From Aureimonas frigidaquae (GTDB taxonomy: Bacteria; Pseudomonadota; Alphaproteobacteria; Rhizobiales; Rhizobiaceae), in assembly GCF_001463905.1 (NCBI RefSeq), contig NZ_BBWR01000019.1, positions 36,780-100,779 on the forward strand: a stretch of 64,000 bases of DNA, read 5' to 3'. Made by a program: the position numbers and the translations under genes. Shown here in pieces: positions 27,323 to 36,013 of this stretch; position 1 is the stretch's first letter, and each line of letters starts with the position of its first letter. Under the pieces are notes generated by a model that did no database searches, was not told the DNA's origin, and was given only the letters and a program-made list of their open reading frames with translations.

Positions 27323-28158
27323 GCGGTCGTCTGTCCTCCTTCAACATCGTCTCGCTGGTGCTCGGCTTTTCGTTCCTGTACCTGCCGATCGTCCTTCTTG
27401 TGATCTATTCCTTCAACGCCTCGCAGCTCGTGACCGTCTGGGGCGGTTTTTCGCTGCGCTGGTACGCGGCGCTGGCGGGCAACCGCATGTTCCTGGACGC
27501 GGCCTTCGTCACGCTGCGCGTCGGGATCATCTCGGCCAGTCTCGCCACCATTCTGGGGACGCTCGCCGCCATGGCGCTGGCGCGTTACGGCCGCTTCCGC
27601 GGCCGCACGCTGTTTTCCGGCATGGCGGCCGCGCCGCTTGTCATGCCGGAGGTCATCACAGGCCTGTCGCTTCTCCTGCTCTTCGTCGCCATCAATTTCG
27701 ACCGCGGTTTCTGGACCGTGACGCTGGCCCACACGACATTCTCCATGTGCTTCGTGGCCGTCGTGGTCCAATCGCGTCTCGTCACCTTCGACCGCTCGCT
27801 GGAAGAGGCCGCGCAGGATCTCGGCTGCCCGCCGCTCAAGGCGTTCCTTCTGGTGACGCTGCCCGTCATCTGGCCGGCGGTTCTGTCCGGCTGGATGCTC
27901 GCCTTCACCCTGTCGCTGGACGATCTGGTCATCGCGAGCTTCACCTCGGGCCCCGGGGCGACGACGCTGCCCATGCGCATCTACAGCCAGGTGCGGCTCG
28001 GCGTCACGCCGGAGATCAACGCCATTTCCACCATTCTCATCGCTGTGGTGGCGACGGGCGTGCTCGTGGCCTCGATCACCCTCAAGCGGCAGGAAGCCCG
28101 CCGCCTGCGCGATGAGAGACTGGCACAGGAGGCCGAACGGCAGGCCCTGGCCGCTTAA
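27319..28158 (+). CDS. potI: Polyamine ABC transporter permease 2
   Basis: A 279-residue permease with about six membrane helices and the EAA-type coupling loop EEAAQDLGCPPLKAFLLVTLP. It begins MSGRLSSFNIVSLVLGFSFL at the ATG overlapping the potH stop. The last ~25 residues are basic and cytoplasmic (KRQEARRLRDERLAQEAERQ). It is the last gene of the importer operon; its stop lies 4 bases from the convergent stop of the next gene. Confidence 0.9.
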   Translation: MSGRLSSFNIVSLVLGFSFLYLPIVLLVIYSFNASQLVTVWGGFSLRWYAALAGNRMFLDAAFVTLRVGIISASLATILGTLAAMALARYGRFRGRTLFSGMAAAPLVMPEVITGLSLLLLFVAINFDRGFWTVTLAHTTFSMCFVAVVVQSRLVTFDRSLEEAAQDLGCPPLKAFLLVTLPVIWPAVLSGWMLAFTLSLDDLVIASFTSGPGATTLPMRIYSQVRLGVTPEINAISTILIAVVATGVLVASITLKRQEARRLRDERLAQEAERQALAA

Positions 28159-28162
28159 GGGG

Positions 28163-29260
28163 TCAACGTGCGCAGGCGCAGGCCCTGGCATGGGCCGCCT
28201 CGATGGACGACATGGTCTCTTCCAGGGCCGAGGCCACCGGATCCATCCCGCCGTCGCGGGCGGCCAGAAGCACGTCCAGCGCTTCGATATCGGCCAGCGC
28301 GGCGCGCAGGGCAGGCGCGGCCAGAGGGTCGGTCAGCCCGGCCTGCGGCCCTGCCAGGGACGGCGCGACGATGCTGATATAGTGCGACGCGCCCCAGCCG
28401 GGCATGGCGGCCGCGACGGAGCGCGGCATGGTTACGACATGGCCCCGGCGGGCCGCGAAGACCAGCCGGCGGGCAGCGCGTTCCACGGCGGCGCGGCTGT
28501 CCAGATGGATGGTGTCGGGCTGTGGTGCAAAGACCGTCGCGTCGTTCATCGTTTCGGACGGGCGGTAGGCGACACGCGTGAGCATGCCGGCATCGCCCTG
28601 TTCCTCCATCACCTGCCCGTCGATATCCGGCAGTGACCGCGGCCCTGCCAGGAGCGTGCCCGGCCGATCCTGCGGCGCAAAGCGCGGCGCAGGGACCGGG
28701 CGCAGCGCCGCCAGCGTGGCGGCCATCTCCTCCTCCACGACCTGCGTCAACGTGGCGATGGCGGCATCCAGCCGGCTGTCGGAAACGGCCAGGCGGCCGG
28801 CTTCCGCGCGCAGCGTCCCCAGATAGTTGGTCAGGCCGGCGCAGAGATAGGGCGTCGGCTTCTGGCCGAGATAGTCCGCCAGATCGGTGCGGACCCGCTC
28901 GGCCACCCAGCGATTGGCCGCGGATGCGGGCAGGGAGCGCGAGCCGCCGCTCATAGCCAGTTGCGCAGCCAGGCGGCGTGCGCGGCCAACCTCCGCCCCC
29001 GCATTGCCGGCGGGCGCCGGCATGGCGAGGCCCCCGGCCGACACGCTCTCTAGGCGCGCGGCGCGGCCGAGTTCGGCGCGGATGTCCAGCGCCTCGAGTG
29101 TCTTGAAGGTTCCATCGCGGATACTGGCCAGTTCGGCAGGGTAGGTGCTGCCGCAGGGTTCCCCCGCCAGGGCCGGACCCGCTGCCAGAAGGCCCGCGGC
29201 CATGGCGGCGAGCCTGGCCGTGCGAAGGATTTTGGACCGCTTCTTGCCGCTGTGCGCCAT
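28163..29260 (-). CDS. Secreted protein of unknown function
   Basis: A 365-residue protein with a clear Sec signal (KKRSKILRTARLAAMAAGLLAAGPALA, cleavage after ALA). The mature part is Ala/Arg/Leu-rich and mostly helical, with no recognised domain. It contains CGSTYPAELASIRDGTFKTL near the N-terminus and an unusual Cys/Ala-rich end (ARACACAR). It is likely periplasmic. It lies downstream of asmA on the same strand (43 bp) and could share its transcript. Function not recognised. Confidence 0.72.
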   Translation of the reverse strand: MAHSGKKRSKILRTARLAAMAAGLLAAGPALAGEPCGSTYPAELASIRDGTFKTLEALDIRAELGRAARLESVSAGGLAMPAPAGNAGAEVGRARRLAAQLAMSGGSRSLPASAANRWVAERVRTDLADYLGQKPTPYLCAGLTNYLGTLRAEAGRLAVSDSRLDAAIATLTQVVEEEMAATLAALRPVPAPRFAPQDRPGTLLAGPRSLPDIDGQVMEEQGDAGMLTRVAYRPSETMNDATVFAPQPDTIHLDSRAAVERAARRLVFAARRGHVVTMPRSVAAAMPGWGASHYISIVAPSLAGPQAGLTDPLAAPALRAALADIEALDVLLAARDGGMDPVASALEETMSSIEAAHARACACAR

Positions 29261-29302
29261 CTGACTGCCACCCGCTACCGGGGGTCGTCGAGGCCCCCGT
29301 GA

Positions 29303-31180
29303 CTACATGGGCTTCGCGCGCGGGGTCACCGTAACACCGAGCTCGGGCCATTCACCCTTAAGGTTAAACTCAAGGGGTTTCGATGAGGTGAATACGCCAT
29401 CGTCATCGAGCGAGGCTTCGGCATTTGCGGGCTTAAAGACACCGTCGAGCGAAACGACCGACTCGCCGAGCGAGACGAGGCCGCTCACGTCGATGGACCC
29501 CTGGTCGGTATCGAGAACCATATCCTCGATCCGCAGGAAGGTGCTGTAGCTCGACAGATTGGCGCGCAGCCGCGTGAAGGCCATCGCCTCCTGTTCGGCG
29601 GACAGTTCGAAACTGCCCTGGCCTTGCGCTTCGAGCTGCGCCGGCGTCGGCAGCCCGGCCAGCGTGCCGGAGGCGATGTCGACCTTGGCGGTGATCCGGT
29701 TGCCCCGGGCGATCTGCCCCCAGCTTCCGACGGGCATGTCCAACTGGCCGGTGATGGTGGCCGTGCCGGTCAGACGTGCGTCCGGGGCCGAGAAGCGATC
29801 GGCAAGCTGCCCTGCATTGACGGCCTGCAGCGCGTAGGTGCCCGTCAGCTGCGGTGTGGCTGCGTTGGTGTCGACGGTGAAGCGGGCCTGTCCGCGCCCG
29901 CCCAGAAGCGTCGTATCGCCAATGTCGAGAATGGCCAGCCCGCCGGAAAACTTCATGGTCGCGGCCAGATCGCTCATCGGAACGCCGGCCAGGCGCGTCT
30001 GGCCGGCCGACAGGCGCAAATCCAGATCGAAGCCGCGCACGAAGCCCAGCGGAATGCGGCGCTGCAGGTCGAGAAGGTTGCGCGGCACGGGCGCGATCAC
30101 CGTTCCGAATTGGTCGAAATCGAACTGCTCGAAGGCAAGGGTGCCCGACAGCATGGGCGGCGCACCGTCGGTAAGCGCAAGTTCGAGTGCGCCCTGGCCA
30201 CGCATGTCCCCGAGGCGCAGCGCCGAGCGGTTCAGGAAGGCCCGGTCGTCCGCCAGGCGGACATCGGTTTCCAGCCGGACGGCGCCGAAATCGGGAAGCT
30301 GGATCGCGCTTTCGCCGAGCCAGCGGTTGAGCCGGGCGACGGAGGGCGTCTCCACTTCCAGCCGCCCTTCCAGCACCGGCGGTGTCCCGGCCGCGCCGGT
30401 CCCGTCGAAAGCCAGGCTCATTGGCGCGGCCTCGACCTCGATCCGGATGCTGCTGTCGCGCCCGGCCAGGAACTCGGTCGGGCGGCTCAGGCTCGCATCG
30501 ATGCGCGTCGGCTGGCCGTTCCAGACGAAGCTGCCCTCGAGCGTGGCCGGATCGGCTTGCCGGTCCCAGGCAAAATCGACATTGATGCTGCTGATGGCGG
30601 CCGCGCCCGGCGAAGGCCGGTAGAGCCCGTCACGGATTTCGACACGCCGCACGCCCTGAAAGCGGCGCAAGGCGCCCTGCATGGCCCGGCCTGCCACATG
30701 GGCCGGCCCCTCATCGGCCATGGGCGTATCGCGCGGCTGCGGCTGCGGCGAGGGGGTGGATGGCGGTGCCGCATCCTGCGCCTGTGCCGGAAACTCCGGT
30801 CGAACCAGCGTCAGGCGCGCAATGTCGGTCCGCCCGAACAGCCCGTCGATGAGATCGAGCTGGGCGAAGGCATGGGCAATGTGCAATGCCTCCGCTTCGC
30901 CCGGCCGCCCGAGGCTGAGATTGGACAGTTGGATGACCGGCCGCGGCAGCAGCCGGAAGCTCGCCTCGCCATGCACCGTGACCGGCCGGCCGGCCAGTTC
31001 GCTCAGCCGTTCCTCAAGATCGGCGCGGGCGCGGTCGAGGTTGAGCGGCAGGCTGGAATTGGCCAGGATCGCAAAGCCGGCCAAGGCAAGTCCGATGACA
31101 ATAGCCAGGCCGACGATCCAGGGGCGGCGGCGTGTCCCGGCCGTGTTCGGCGCGTCGGCTGGGATCGGGGCAGGCGGCAA
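29303..31180 (-). CDS. AsmA-family outer-membrane assembly/lipid-transport protein
   Basis: A 625-residue AsmA-family protein. It has one N-terminal membrane anchor (~20-42, WIVGLAIVIGLALAGFAIL), the AsmA opening LEERLSELAGRPVTVHGEAS, and a long beta-rich periplasmic body with repeated LSNLSLGRPG-like strands and the C-terminal AsmA_2 region (QGSIDVSGLVSLGESVVSLD). Such proteins are thought to bridge the periplasm and move phospholipids to the outer membrane. A perfect TATAAT lies upstream at 31274-31269 on this strand. Confidence 0.84.
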   Translation of the reverse strand: MPPAPIPADAPNTAGTRRRPWIVGLAIVIGLALAGFAILANSSLPLNLDRARADLEERLSELAGRPVTVHGEASFRLLPRPVIQLSNLSLGRPGEAEALHIAHAFAQLDLIDGLFGRTDIARLTLVRPEFPAQAQDAAPPSTPSPQPQPRDTPMADEGPAHVAGRAMQGALRRFQGVRRVEIRDGLYRPSPGAAAISSINVDFAWDRQADPATLEGSFVWNGQPTRIDASLSRPTEFLAGRDSSIRIEVEAAPMSLAFDGTGAAGTPPVLEGRLEVETPSVARLNRWLGESAIQLPDFGAVRLETDVRLADDRAFLNRSALRLGDMRGQGALELALTDGAPPMLSGTLAFEQFDFDQFGTVIAPVPRNLLDLQRRIPLGFVRGFDLDLRLSAGQTRLAGVPMSDLAATMKFSGGLAILDIGDTTLLGGRGQARFTVDTNAATPQLTGTYALQAVNAGQLADRFSAPDARLTGTATITGQLDMPVGSWGQIARGNRITAKVDIASGTLAGLPTPAQLEAQGQGSFELSAEQEAMAFTRLRANLSSYSTFLRIEDMVLDTDQGSIDVSGLVSLGESVVSLDGVFKPANAEASLDDDGVFTSSKPLEFNLKGEWPELGVTVTPRAKPM

Positions 31181-31268
31181 TCGCGGTCTCGTCGCTTTCT
31201 GTCGGCCGGCCTGAAATCAGGCGGCGGACGAATAAGCGACCGCTTCTGATGTGCGCTCGCTTATGTCG

Positions 31269-31274
31269 ATTATA
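31269..31274 (-). promoter_or_regulatory. -10 box upstream of asmA
   Basis: Perfect TATAAT on the minus strand in an AT-rich island of this GC-rich region, giving a ~80-nt leader to asmA. No good -35 is found at 16-18 bp; TTGTGT is present only at ~21 bp. Promoter strength is therefore uncertain. Confidence 0.4.
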
Positions 31275-31325
31275 CTTTTGGTTGTTACACTATAGACACA
31301 AGAGGGCAAAACCGCGAGGGGCCGA

Positions 31326-34163
31326 TCAATTCGCCTGGACGCGCGCCGCCGGGAAGACGATTTCGACCAGCGTGCCTTCGCCCGGCGTGGAACGTAGATG
31401 GAAGCGGGCTGCATTGGCTTCGACCATCGCCTTGGTGAGCGGCAGGCCGAGCCCGGTCCCGTCGCCCTGCTTGCGGGTGACGGCGCCCACCTGCTGATAG
31501 GGCGTCATGGCCTCCTCGATCTCGTCCTCGTTCATGCCGATCCCGCTGTCGCGGAAGCGCAGGATCACCTCGCCGCCCGGGCCGGTGCTCAGCGACACGA
31601 CGACATGACCGCCCGGCGGCGTGAAGCGGATCGCGTTGGACAGAAGGTTCAGCGCGATCTGACGGATGGAGCGCGCATCGGCCAGGACGGAGGGGATCGC
31701 CGACGGCAGATCGCTGCGCAGGATCACGCGGGCCCGGTTGGCCTGCGGCTGCATCAGGCCGACCGTCTCGGCCAGGATGCCGCCGAGGGCGGTAGCCCGC
31801 ACGTCCAGATCGGCCTTGCCCGCCTCGATCTTCGAAATGTCGAGAAGGTCGTTGACGAGATCCAGGAGATGGTGCCCCGACCGCTTGATGTCACGCAGGT
31901 ACTGGACATAGCGCTCATTGCCGATCGGCCCGAAGCTTTCCGAGGCCATCACATCCGCAAAGCCGATGATCGCATTGAGCGGCGTGCGCAACTCATGGCT
32001 GATATTGGTCAGGAACCGGCTTTTCAGGATGCTCGCATCCTCCGCCTGCCGGCGCGCGGCCAGGAGGTCTTCCTCGACCCGCTTCCAGTGCCCGATATCC
32101 CGGATGACGACGCACCAGCCACGGCCGACGCCGAGCCGGCCGACGGTGATGAAGAGCGGGATCGGCTTGCCGCGCGCCACCTTGCCGAGCACTTCGCGGC
32201 CATCGTTCAAAAGGCCCTGCATGCCGCCGTCACGCAGCGTCGCCAGATAGGCGGCTGCCATGTCGCGGCTGTCCTCGGCCAGAAGGTCCGTGAAGGGATA
32301 GCCGCGGCACTCGCTGGCCGACAGCCCGAACAGGGCTTCGGCCGAGCCGTTCATGCCGCGCAGCGTTCCGTCTTCCGCCAGGAGGAGAATGCCGTCGGTC
32401 GCCGTGTTCAGGACGGCGCGCAGCTCCAGCGCCTCGTCGTCGGAGGCTGCGGGCGCGGGCCGCTGGAAGGTGAAGACGAGGAGCGATCGTCCGCCCGACT
32501 GGATCCGCTGCATCTGGCAGGTCACGCGCACATGGCTGGCATCGGCCCGGCGCAGGCGGATGGCGCTGGCGCCATCGTCGGCATCCAGCGGCTCGGCGGT
32601 CAGCACCTCTATGCCACCTGCGCGCTCCAGGGCCGCCAGATCGTCGAAGAGCGACAATTCCAGGAAACTGCGATTGGCGTGGACCAGCCGCCCCTTCGCC
32701 TGGACGAGGGTCGCCAGCGGCAGCGCATCCAGAAGCTGGACGAGTTCGGATGGCAGGGAGGGGTCCGGCGCCGGGCCCGCGCCCTCGCCCGATGATCCGA
32801 TGGATGCTCCAATCGATGCGCCGATGGAGGCAAAGGCGTCCGCTTCGATCGGGTTGAGGCCGGATGATGCGACATCGGCCCGGCGTGTCGGCTCGGGCTC
32901 CCGCTCGGACTCTCGCTCGGGGGCAAACGCCCCACGTTCCACGATGGGGCCGATGGTCCCGAAGCCGCGGGCACCGTCGAAGACCGCGCCGCGGCCATAG
33001 ACGGGAAGCGCCGCCAGTTCCACCATGGCCGCGCGGGTCGAATCCGCCAAAGGCCAGGCGACGACGCGTCCCGACCAGGTCTGCCGGGCGTTCAAGGCGG
33101 CGGCGATGGCGCCGTCCCCATCCAGCCCCAGATCCGCGAACACATCGAAGATGCTGCGCCCGATCAGTTCCTGCGCCGTGCCGCCCACCACGCGTTCGAG
33201 CTCCGGCGACAGTTCCGTGAAATGAAAGGTGGCGTCCACGCGCCAGGTAAAGCGGAGCGCGTCGGCCGCGCGCGGCTCGCGCTCGGTGGTGTCGGATGGT
33301 GGCCCCGGAAGGGGGCGAGCCTCGGCCGTGCGCATGCGATCGCGCGTTTCGGCGGCCTTGCTGCGCAATGTGTCGGCCCGGTCGCCCAGGCGTTCGTGCC
33401 AGCGCCGGACGATATGGCCGATCGGCGATTGCGGTTCGGGCGGCGGCGGGGAAGGGGGCACCGCGCGAAGCGGCACTGCCGGGCCGGGTATGGCTTGGCC
33501 GGGTGCCTGCGCAACCTCCTGCGCCGGCACGGCGGGGTGGTCGTCCACCTGCCGTTGCTGCAACGCTGTGTCGGCCGGGCGCAAGAGCGCCACGAGGGCG
33601 AGGCCGGATGCCACGCGGGCAAAGGCGACGCGGTCGCCGTCATCCTCGATCTCGAGATAGTCGACCGGCCCGTCCAGGAACTCGTCGGCCGCATCGGCAA
33701 AGTCGGCGGCGCGCGCCTGCGTCAAAAGATGCGTCATGGCGCAGATGCCGTCGGCGTCGGCCATCAGGGCCGGGCGGTCCAGGACGGCCGCCTCGCGCAG
33801 GAGCCGCTTTGCCAGAACGGCGCCGCGCTCCGGCCGCGCCAGGGAATGGAGGCTGATCAAAAGCGCGGCCTCCGTCCCGTCGGCCGTCACGGCAAGGGCA
33901 AGCTTCAATGTGGCGGTTGCGGCGCCCGCGCCGGGCGCTGCGGCAAGGCGTGTCGTCACCTCGCCATCCCGCAGGAGGGCCGGCTGCAGCGCGGCGAGCC
34001 GCGCCAGCGCGTCCTGCGCGACGGGGCACCCGCCCAGGATCGGCTCGGCGGCCTCGTTCAGCCAGATGACGCGGTCGAGCTCAGGCGTCAGGAGTGCGAC
34101 CGCGCAGCCGGCTTCGCCGGCGCGGCGCACCTCCGGGAGGGCCATGATCTCCAGCACGTTCAT
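31326..34163 (-). CDS. cbrA: PAS-domain sensor histidine kinase, CbrA-like (DivJ/PleC family)
   Basis: A 945-residue soluble sensor kinase. The N-terminal ~320 residues have no clear motif. Pro/Glu-rich linkers include a short ASIG-ASIG-ASIG repeat (~446). Tandem PAS domains precede the kinase core: the H-box FLTNISHELRTPLNAIIGFA and the IKRSGHHLLDLVNDLLDISK helix typical of DivJ/PleC-type kinases, then an ATPase domain with GTGLGLPLTKAMVE. ATG at 34163 (MNVLEIMALPEV) is chosen; upstream in-frame sequence is non-coding in character. The adjacent divergent phasin gene matches S. meliloti cbrA, which feeds the DivK-CtrA cell-cycle pathway. Orthology is inferred. Confidence 0.82.
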   Translation of the reverse strand: MNVLEIMALPEVRRAGEAGCAVALLTPELDRVIWLNEAAEPILGGCPVAQDALARLAALQPALLRDGEVTTRLAAAPGAGAATATLKLALAVTADGTEAALLISLHSLARPERGAVLAKRLLREAAVLDRPALMADADGICAMTHLLTQARAADFADAADEFLDGPVDYLEIEDDGDRVAFARVASGLALVALLRPADTALQQRQVDDHPAVPAQEVAQAPGQAIPGPAVPLRAVPPSPPPPEPQSPIGHIVRRWHERLGDRADTLRSKAAETRDRMRTAEARPLPGPPSDTTEREPRAADALRFTWRVDATFHFTELSPELERVVGGTAQELIGRSIFDVFADLGLDGDGAIAAALNARQTWSGRVVAWPLADSTRAAMVELAALPVYGRGAVFDGARGFGTIGPIVERGAFAPERESEREPEPTRRADVASSGLNPIEADAFASIGASIGASIGSSGEGAGPAPDPSLPSELVQLLDALPLATLVQAKGRLVHANRSFLELSLFDDLAALERAGGIEVLTAEPLDADDGASAIRLRRADASHVRVTCQMQRIQSGGRSLLVFTFQRPAPAASDDEALELRAVLNTATDGILLLAEDGTLRGMNGSAEALFGLSASECRGYPFTDLLAEDSRDMAAAYLATLRDGGMQGLLNDGREVLGKVARGKPIPLFITVGRLGVGRGWCVVIRDIGHWKRVEEDLLAARRQAEDASILKSRFLTNISHELRTPLNAIIGFADVMASESFGPIGNERYVQYLRDIKRSGHHLLDLVNDLLDISKIEAGKADLDVRATALGGILAETVGLMQPQANRARVILRSDLPSAIPSVLADARSIRQIALNLLSNAIRFTPPGGHVVVSLSTGPGGEVILRFRDSGIGMNEDEIEEAMTPYQQVGAVTRKQGDGTGLGLPLTKAMVEANAARFHLRSTPGEGTLVEIVFPAARVQAN

Positions 34164-34414
34164 CGTCGGTCGCAGGTCCTTCGAACGCTGTGGCGCGAAT
34201 GTCCTTGGTTGACAGGATGTTAATACCGGCCCCCGCCTATGAAATCCATTGCGGGCGGCCGCTCTCCCCCATCTTTCAACGCCGAGGGTTAACGGCCTGT
34301 CCGCAAGCGAGGGATGATTCGATTTTGACTGCGCTCTGTGCGTAAGATTGGGCCTGGCCTCGAAGGGCGAGGCTTGAAGATGCCGCGGCATGAAGCCGCC
34401 AGGGGAGAGGTGCG

Positions 34415-34930
34415 ATGCCGGAACATGAAACTGGGGAAGGCGCACAGAAGCCGTTCGCTGCGGCCGAGGATCGTTTCCGCGAGGCGATGGAGCCGGAAAA
34501 CGTGGCCCGCGCGCAGGCCGCGCTTGGCCTCGATCCCGAGCGCTTCCAGGATGCGCTGCGCGGGCTGACCGAGCGCACGGTCGAGCAGTCGCGCATGGCC
34601 TACCAGACCCTGAAGGACCATGCCGACGAAGCGACGCGCACCATCGAGGCCACGCTGGAGAACGCCCATAGCGGCTCGCTCTCCTTGTCCAAGCGCGCCA
34701 TCGAGGCGATGCGCAGCAATGCTGAACTGGGCTTTGCCCATCTGGAAAAGCTGGCCAAGGTGAAGTCCGTATCGGAACTGGTCGAGTTGCAGTCCGGCTA
34801 TGTCCGCCAGCAGACGGAGATGATGGCGGGGCAGATCCGGGACATGCAATCCCTGTCGCGCAGCGTCGCGCAGGAACTGGTGCGCCCCGGCCGCGAAGCC
34901 TTCGACAAGGCCCGCACGCCGCGCGACTGA
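34415..34930 (+). CDS. Phasin (polyhydroxyalkanoate granule protein)
   Basis: A 171-residue helical, amphipathic protein of the phasin family. It coats polyhydroxybutyrate granules and controls their size. The domain covers about 35-150 (TERTVEQSRMAYQTLKDHAD, NAELGFAHLEKLAKVKSVSE, LVELQSGYVRQQTEMMAGQI), with no signal peptide. GGGGAGAGG lies just upstream of the ATG. The 251-bp divergent gap to cbrA holds a GGTTAACGG sequence and an AT-rich stretch near 34320, but no clear promoter could be fixed. Confidence 0.88.
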   Translation: MPEHETGEGAQKPFAAAEDRFREAMEPENVARAQAALGLDPERFQDALRGLTERTVEQSRMAYQTLKDHADEATRTIEATLENAHSGSLSLSKRAIEAMRSNAELGFAHLEKLAKVKSVSELVELQSGYVRQQTEMMAGQIRDMQSLSRSVAQELVRPGREAFDKARTPRD

Positions 34931-34986
34931 CCGGACCGGCTTTGGCCGAACCTGGCAAATAGAAGCCCAGATCGGCGCGGAACGTC

Positions 34987-35014
34987 TTGCGTCCTGCGCC
35001 GAATGAATTTATGT
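34987..35014 (+). promoter_or_regulatory. Candidate tRNA-His promoter
   Basis: TTGCGT (34987-34992), 16-bp spacer, TTATGT (35009-35014), with the inferred start ~23 bp before the mature tRNA. A GGCGCC-C-GGCGCC repeat (35025-35037) lies in the leader. Confidence 0.4.
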
Positions 35015-35043
35015 GAACGGCCGTGGCGCCCGGCGCCTCATGT

Positions 35044-35120
35044 GCGGTTGTAGCTCAGCTGGTTAGAGCGTTGGATTGTGGCTCCAGAGGTCGGTGGTTC
35101 GAACCCACCCAACCGTACCA
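35044..35120 (+). tRNA. tRNA-His (GTG anticodon), encoded CCA
   Basis: A 77-nt cloverleaf: acceptor GCGGTTG/CAACCGT (G1-U72 wobble), D-arm GCTC...GAGC, anticodon stem TTGGA/TCCAG with loop TTGTGGC (anticodon GTG), T-arm GGTGG-TTCGAAC-CCACC, discriminator A73 and encoded CCA. Most bacterial tRNA-His genes carry an extra G at -1 facing C73. Here position 73 is A and no such pair can form, as is known for one large clade of alphaproteobacteria whose HisRS co-evolved with the loss. Confidence 0.95.
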
Positions 35121-35219
35121 CCCTTGATTTCCTGATGTTTCCCCTTGCGCAAGCTTTGGCCTGAGCCTGGATTCGCTCCGCCATTTCCGCATGCAGAGCC
35201 GCATGCGCTGGCGGTCGTA

Positions 35220-35891
35220 TCAATCTTCCTCGATATAGGCCCTCAAGGCGCGCGGCTGAACGATGCGCAGGCCGCCATACGTGGTGCTGATCCATCCCCT
35301 GGTGGAAAACTGCTTCAACACCGCATTCACCTGGCGGCGGGATGTGCAGGACATTTTGCCGATTTCGGCCTGTGTCAGGGGCAAGGTCCCCGTCACCGGA
35401 CAGGCGCCCCGTTCGATGACCGCCGCAATCCGCCTGGCCGGTGCCTGGTGCTGAAGGTCGCTGACGATCCGCACGAGCGTATCGACGGTGCCCATGAGGA
35501 TCTGCGCAAAGCTGATCGTGAATCTGGGATCGGCGTCGGCGAGCTGGTCCATCTGATCCAGCGGCAGATGCAGAAGCCAGCTTTCAGCATGCGCGCGAAG
35601 GTCGAGGCGTCGAGGCTGGCGTGAGATAAAGCAGCCTTCGCCAGTCCAGCCGCCCGGATAGCCGATATGCAGGAGTTGCGGCGTCCTGTCGGGCGGTGCA
35701 CAATTGATGGTGAGGCTGCCGGACACCAGGCCGTAGATGCCGCCGGGGTCGTCACCCATCCGATAGACCACCGCCCCTGCATCGAAGCGCAGCATCAACG
35801 ACCGTCCCAATACGTGGTTCTGGATCTCCGGCGGCTGCACGGAAAGCCATCCATTCGCCTTCACGATAAGATCCGCTTCCGCACGTCGCAT
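35220..35891 (-). CDS. Crp/Fnr-family transcriptional regulator
   Basis: A 223-residue regulator. It has an N-terminal cyclic-nucleotide-binding-like beta barrel (~15-115, GDDPGGIYGLVSGSLTI) and a C-terminal winged HTH (~150-215: LTQAEIGKMSCTSRRQVNAVLKQF, with the recognition helix SRRQVNAVL). There is no FNR-type N-terminal Cys cluster. ATG at 35891 is used; GTG two codons upstream (35897) sits better behind GAGGGGG and may be the true start. It is divergent from the sulfatase gene, with the palindrome TTTGCAGCAAA between them, so it probably controls that module. Confidence 0.83.
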   Translation of the reverse strand: MRRAEADLIVKANGWLSVQPPEIQNHVLGRSLMLRFDAGAVVYRMGDDPGGIYGLVSGSLTINCAPPDRTPQLLHIGYPGGWTGEGCFISRQPRRLDLRAHAESWLLHLPLDQMDQLADADPRFTISFAQILMGTVDTLVRIVSDLQHQAPARRIAAVIERGACPVTGTLPLTQAEIGKMSCTSRRQVNAVLKQFSTRGWISTTYGGLRIVQPRALRAYIEED

Positions 35892-35926
35892 CGACACAGC
35901 CACCCCCTCGCACCAATTGCGACTTT

Positions 35927-35937
35927 TTTGCAGCAAA
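35927..35937. promoter_or_regulatory. Palindrome in the regulator-sulfatase divergent region
   Basis: TTTGC-A-GCAAA, perfect 5-bp arms, ~36 bp upstream of the Crp-like gene and ~77 bp upstream of the sulfatase ATG. TTGCAG within it is also 17 bp from CAATCT, a weak promoter toward the sulfatase. A candidate operator only. Confidence 0.35.
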
Positions 35938-36013
35938 TGTACCGGGCGTGCAATCTGTGGTGGCTAAACTTGCTCATCTGGGAGGCCTTATCATCGGTTG
36001 CAGGGACGCGATC

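Noticed and set aside
34164..34958. In-frame upstream extension of the CbrA-like kinase
   Set aside because: It crosses the divergent promoter region and the phasin gene on the other strand, and its composition is non-coding-like.
35025..35037. GGCGCC-C-GGCGCC repeat before tRNA-His as a terminator of the phasin gene
   Set aside because: Short, without a T-run, and within the presumed tRNA leader; more likely chance in GC-rich DNA.
35044..35120. tRNA-His as an integration (att) site
   Set aside because: No integrase gene and no second copy of the tRNA 3' end were seen in the window.
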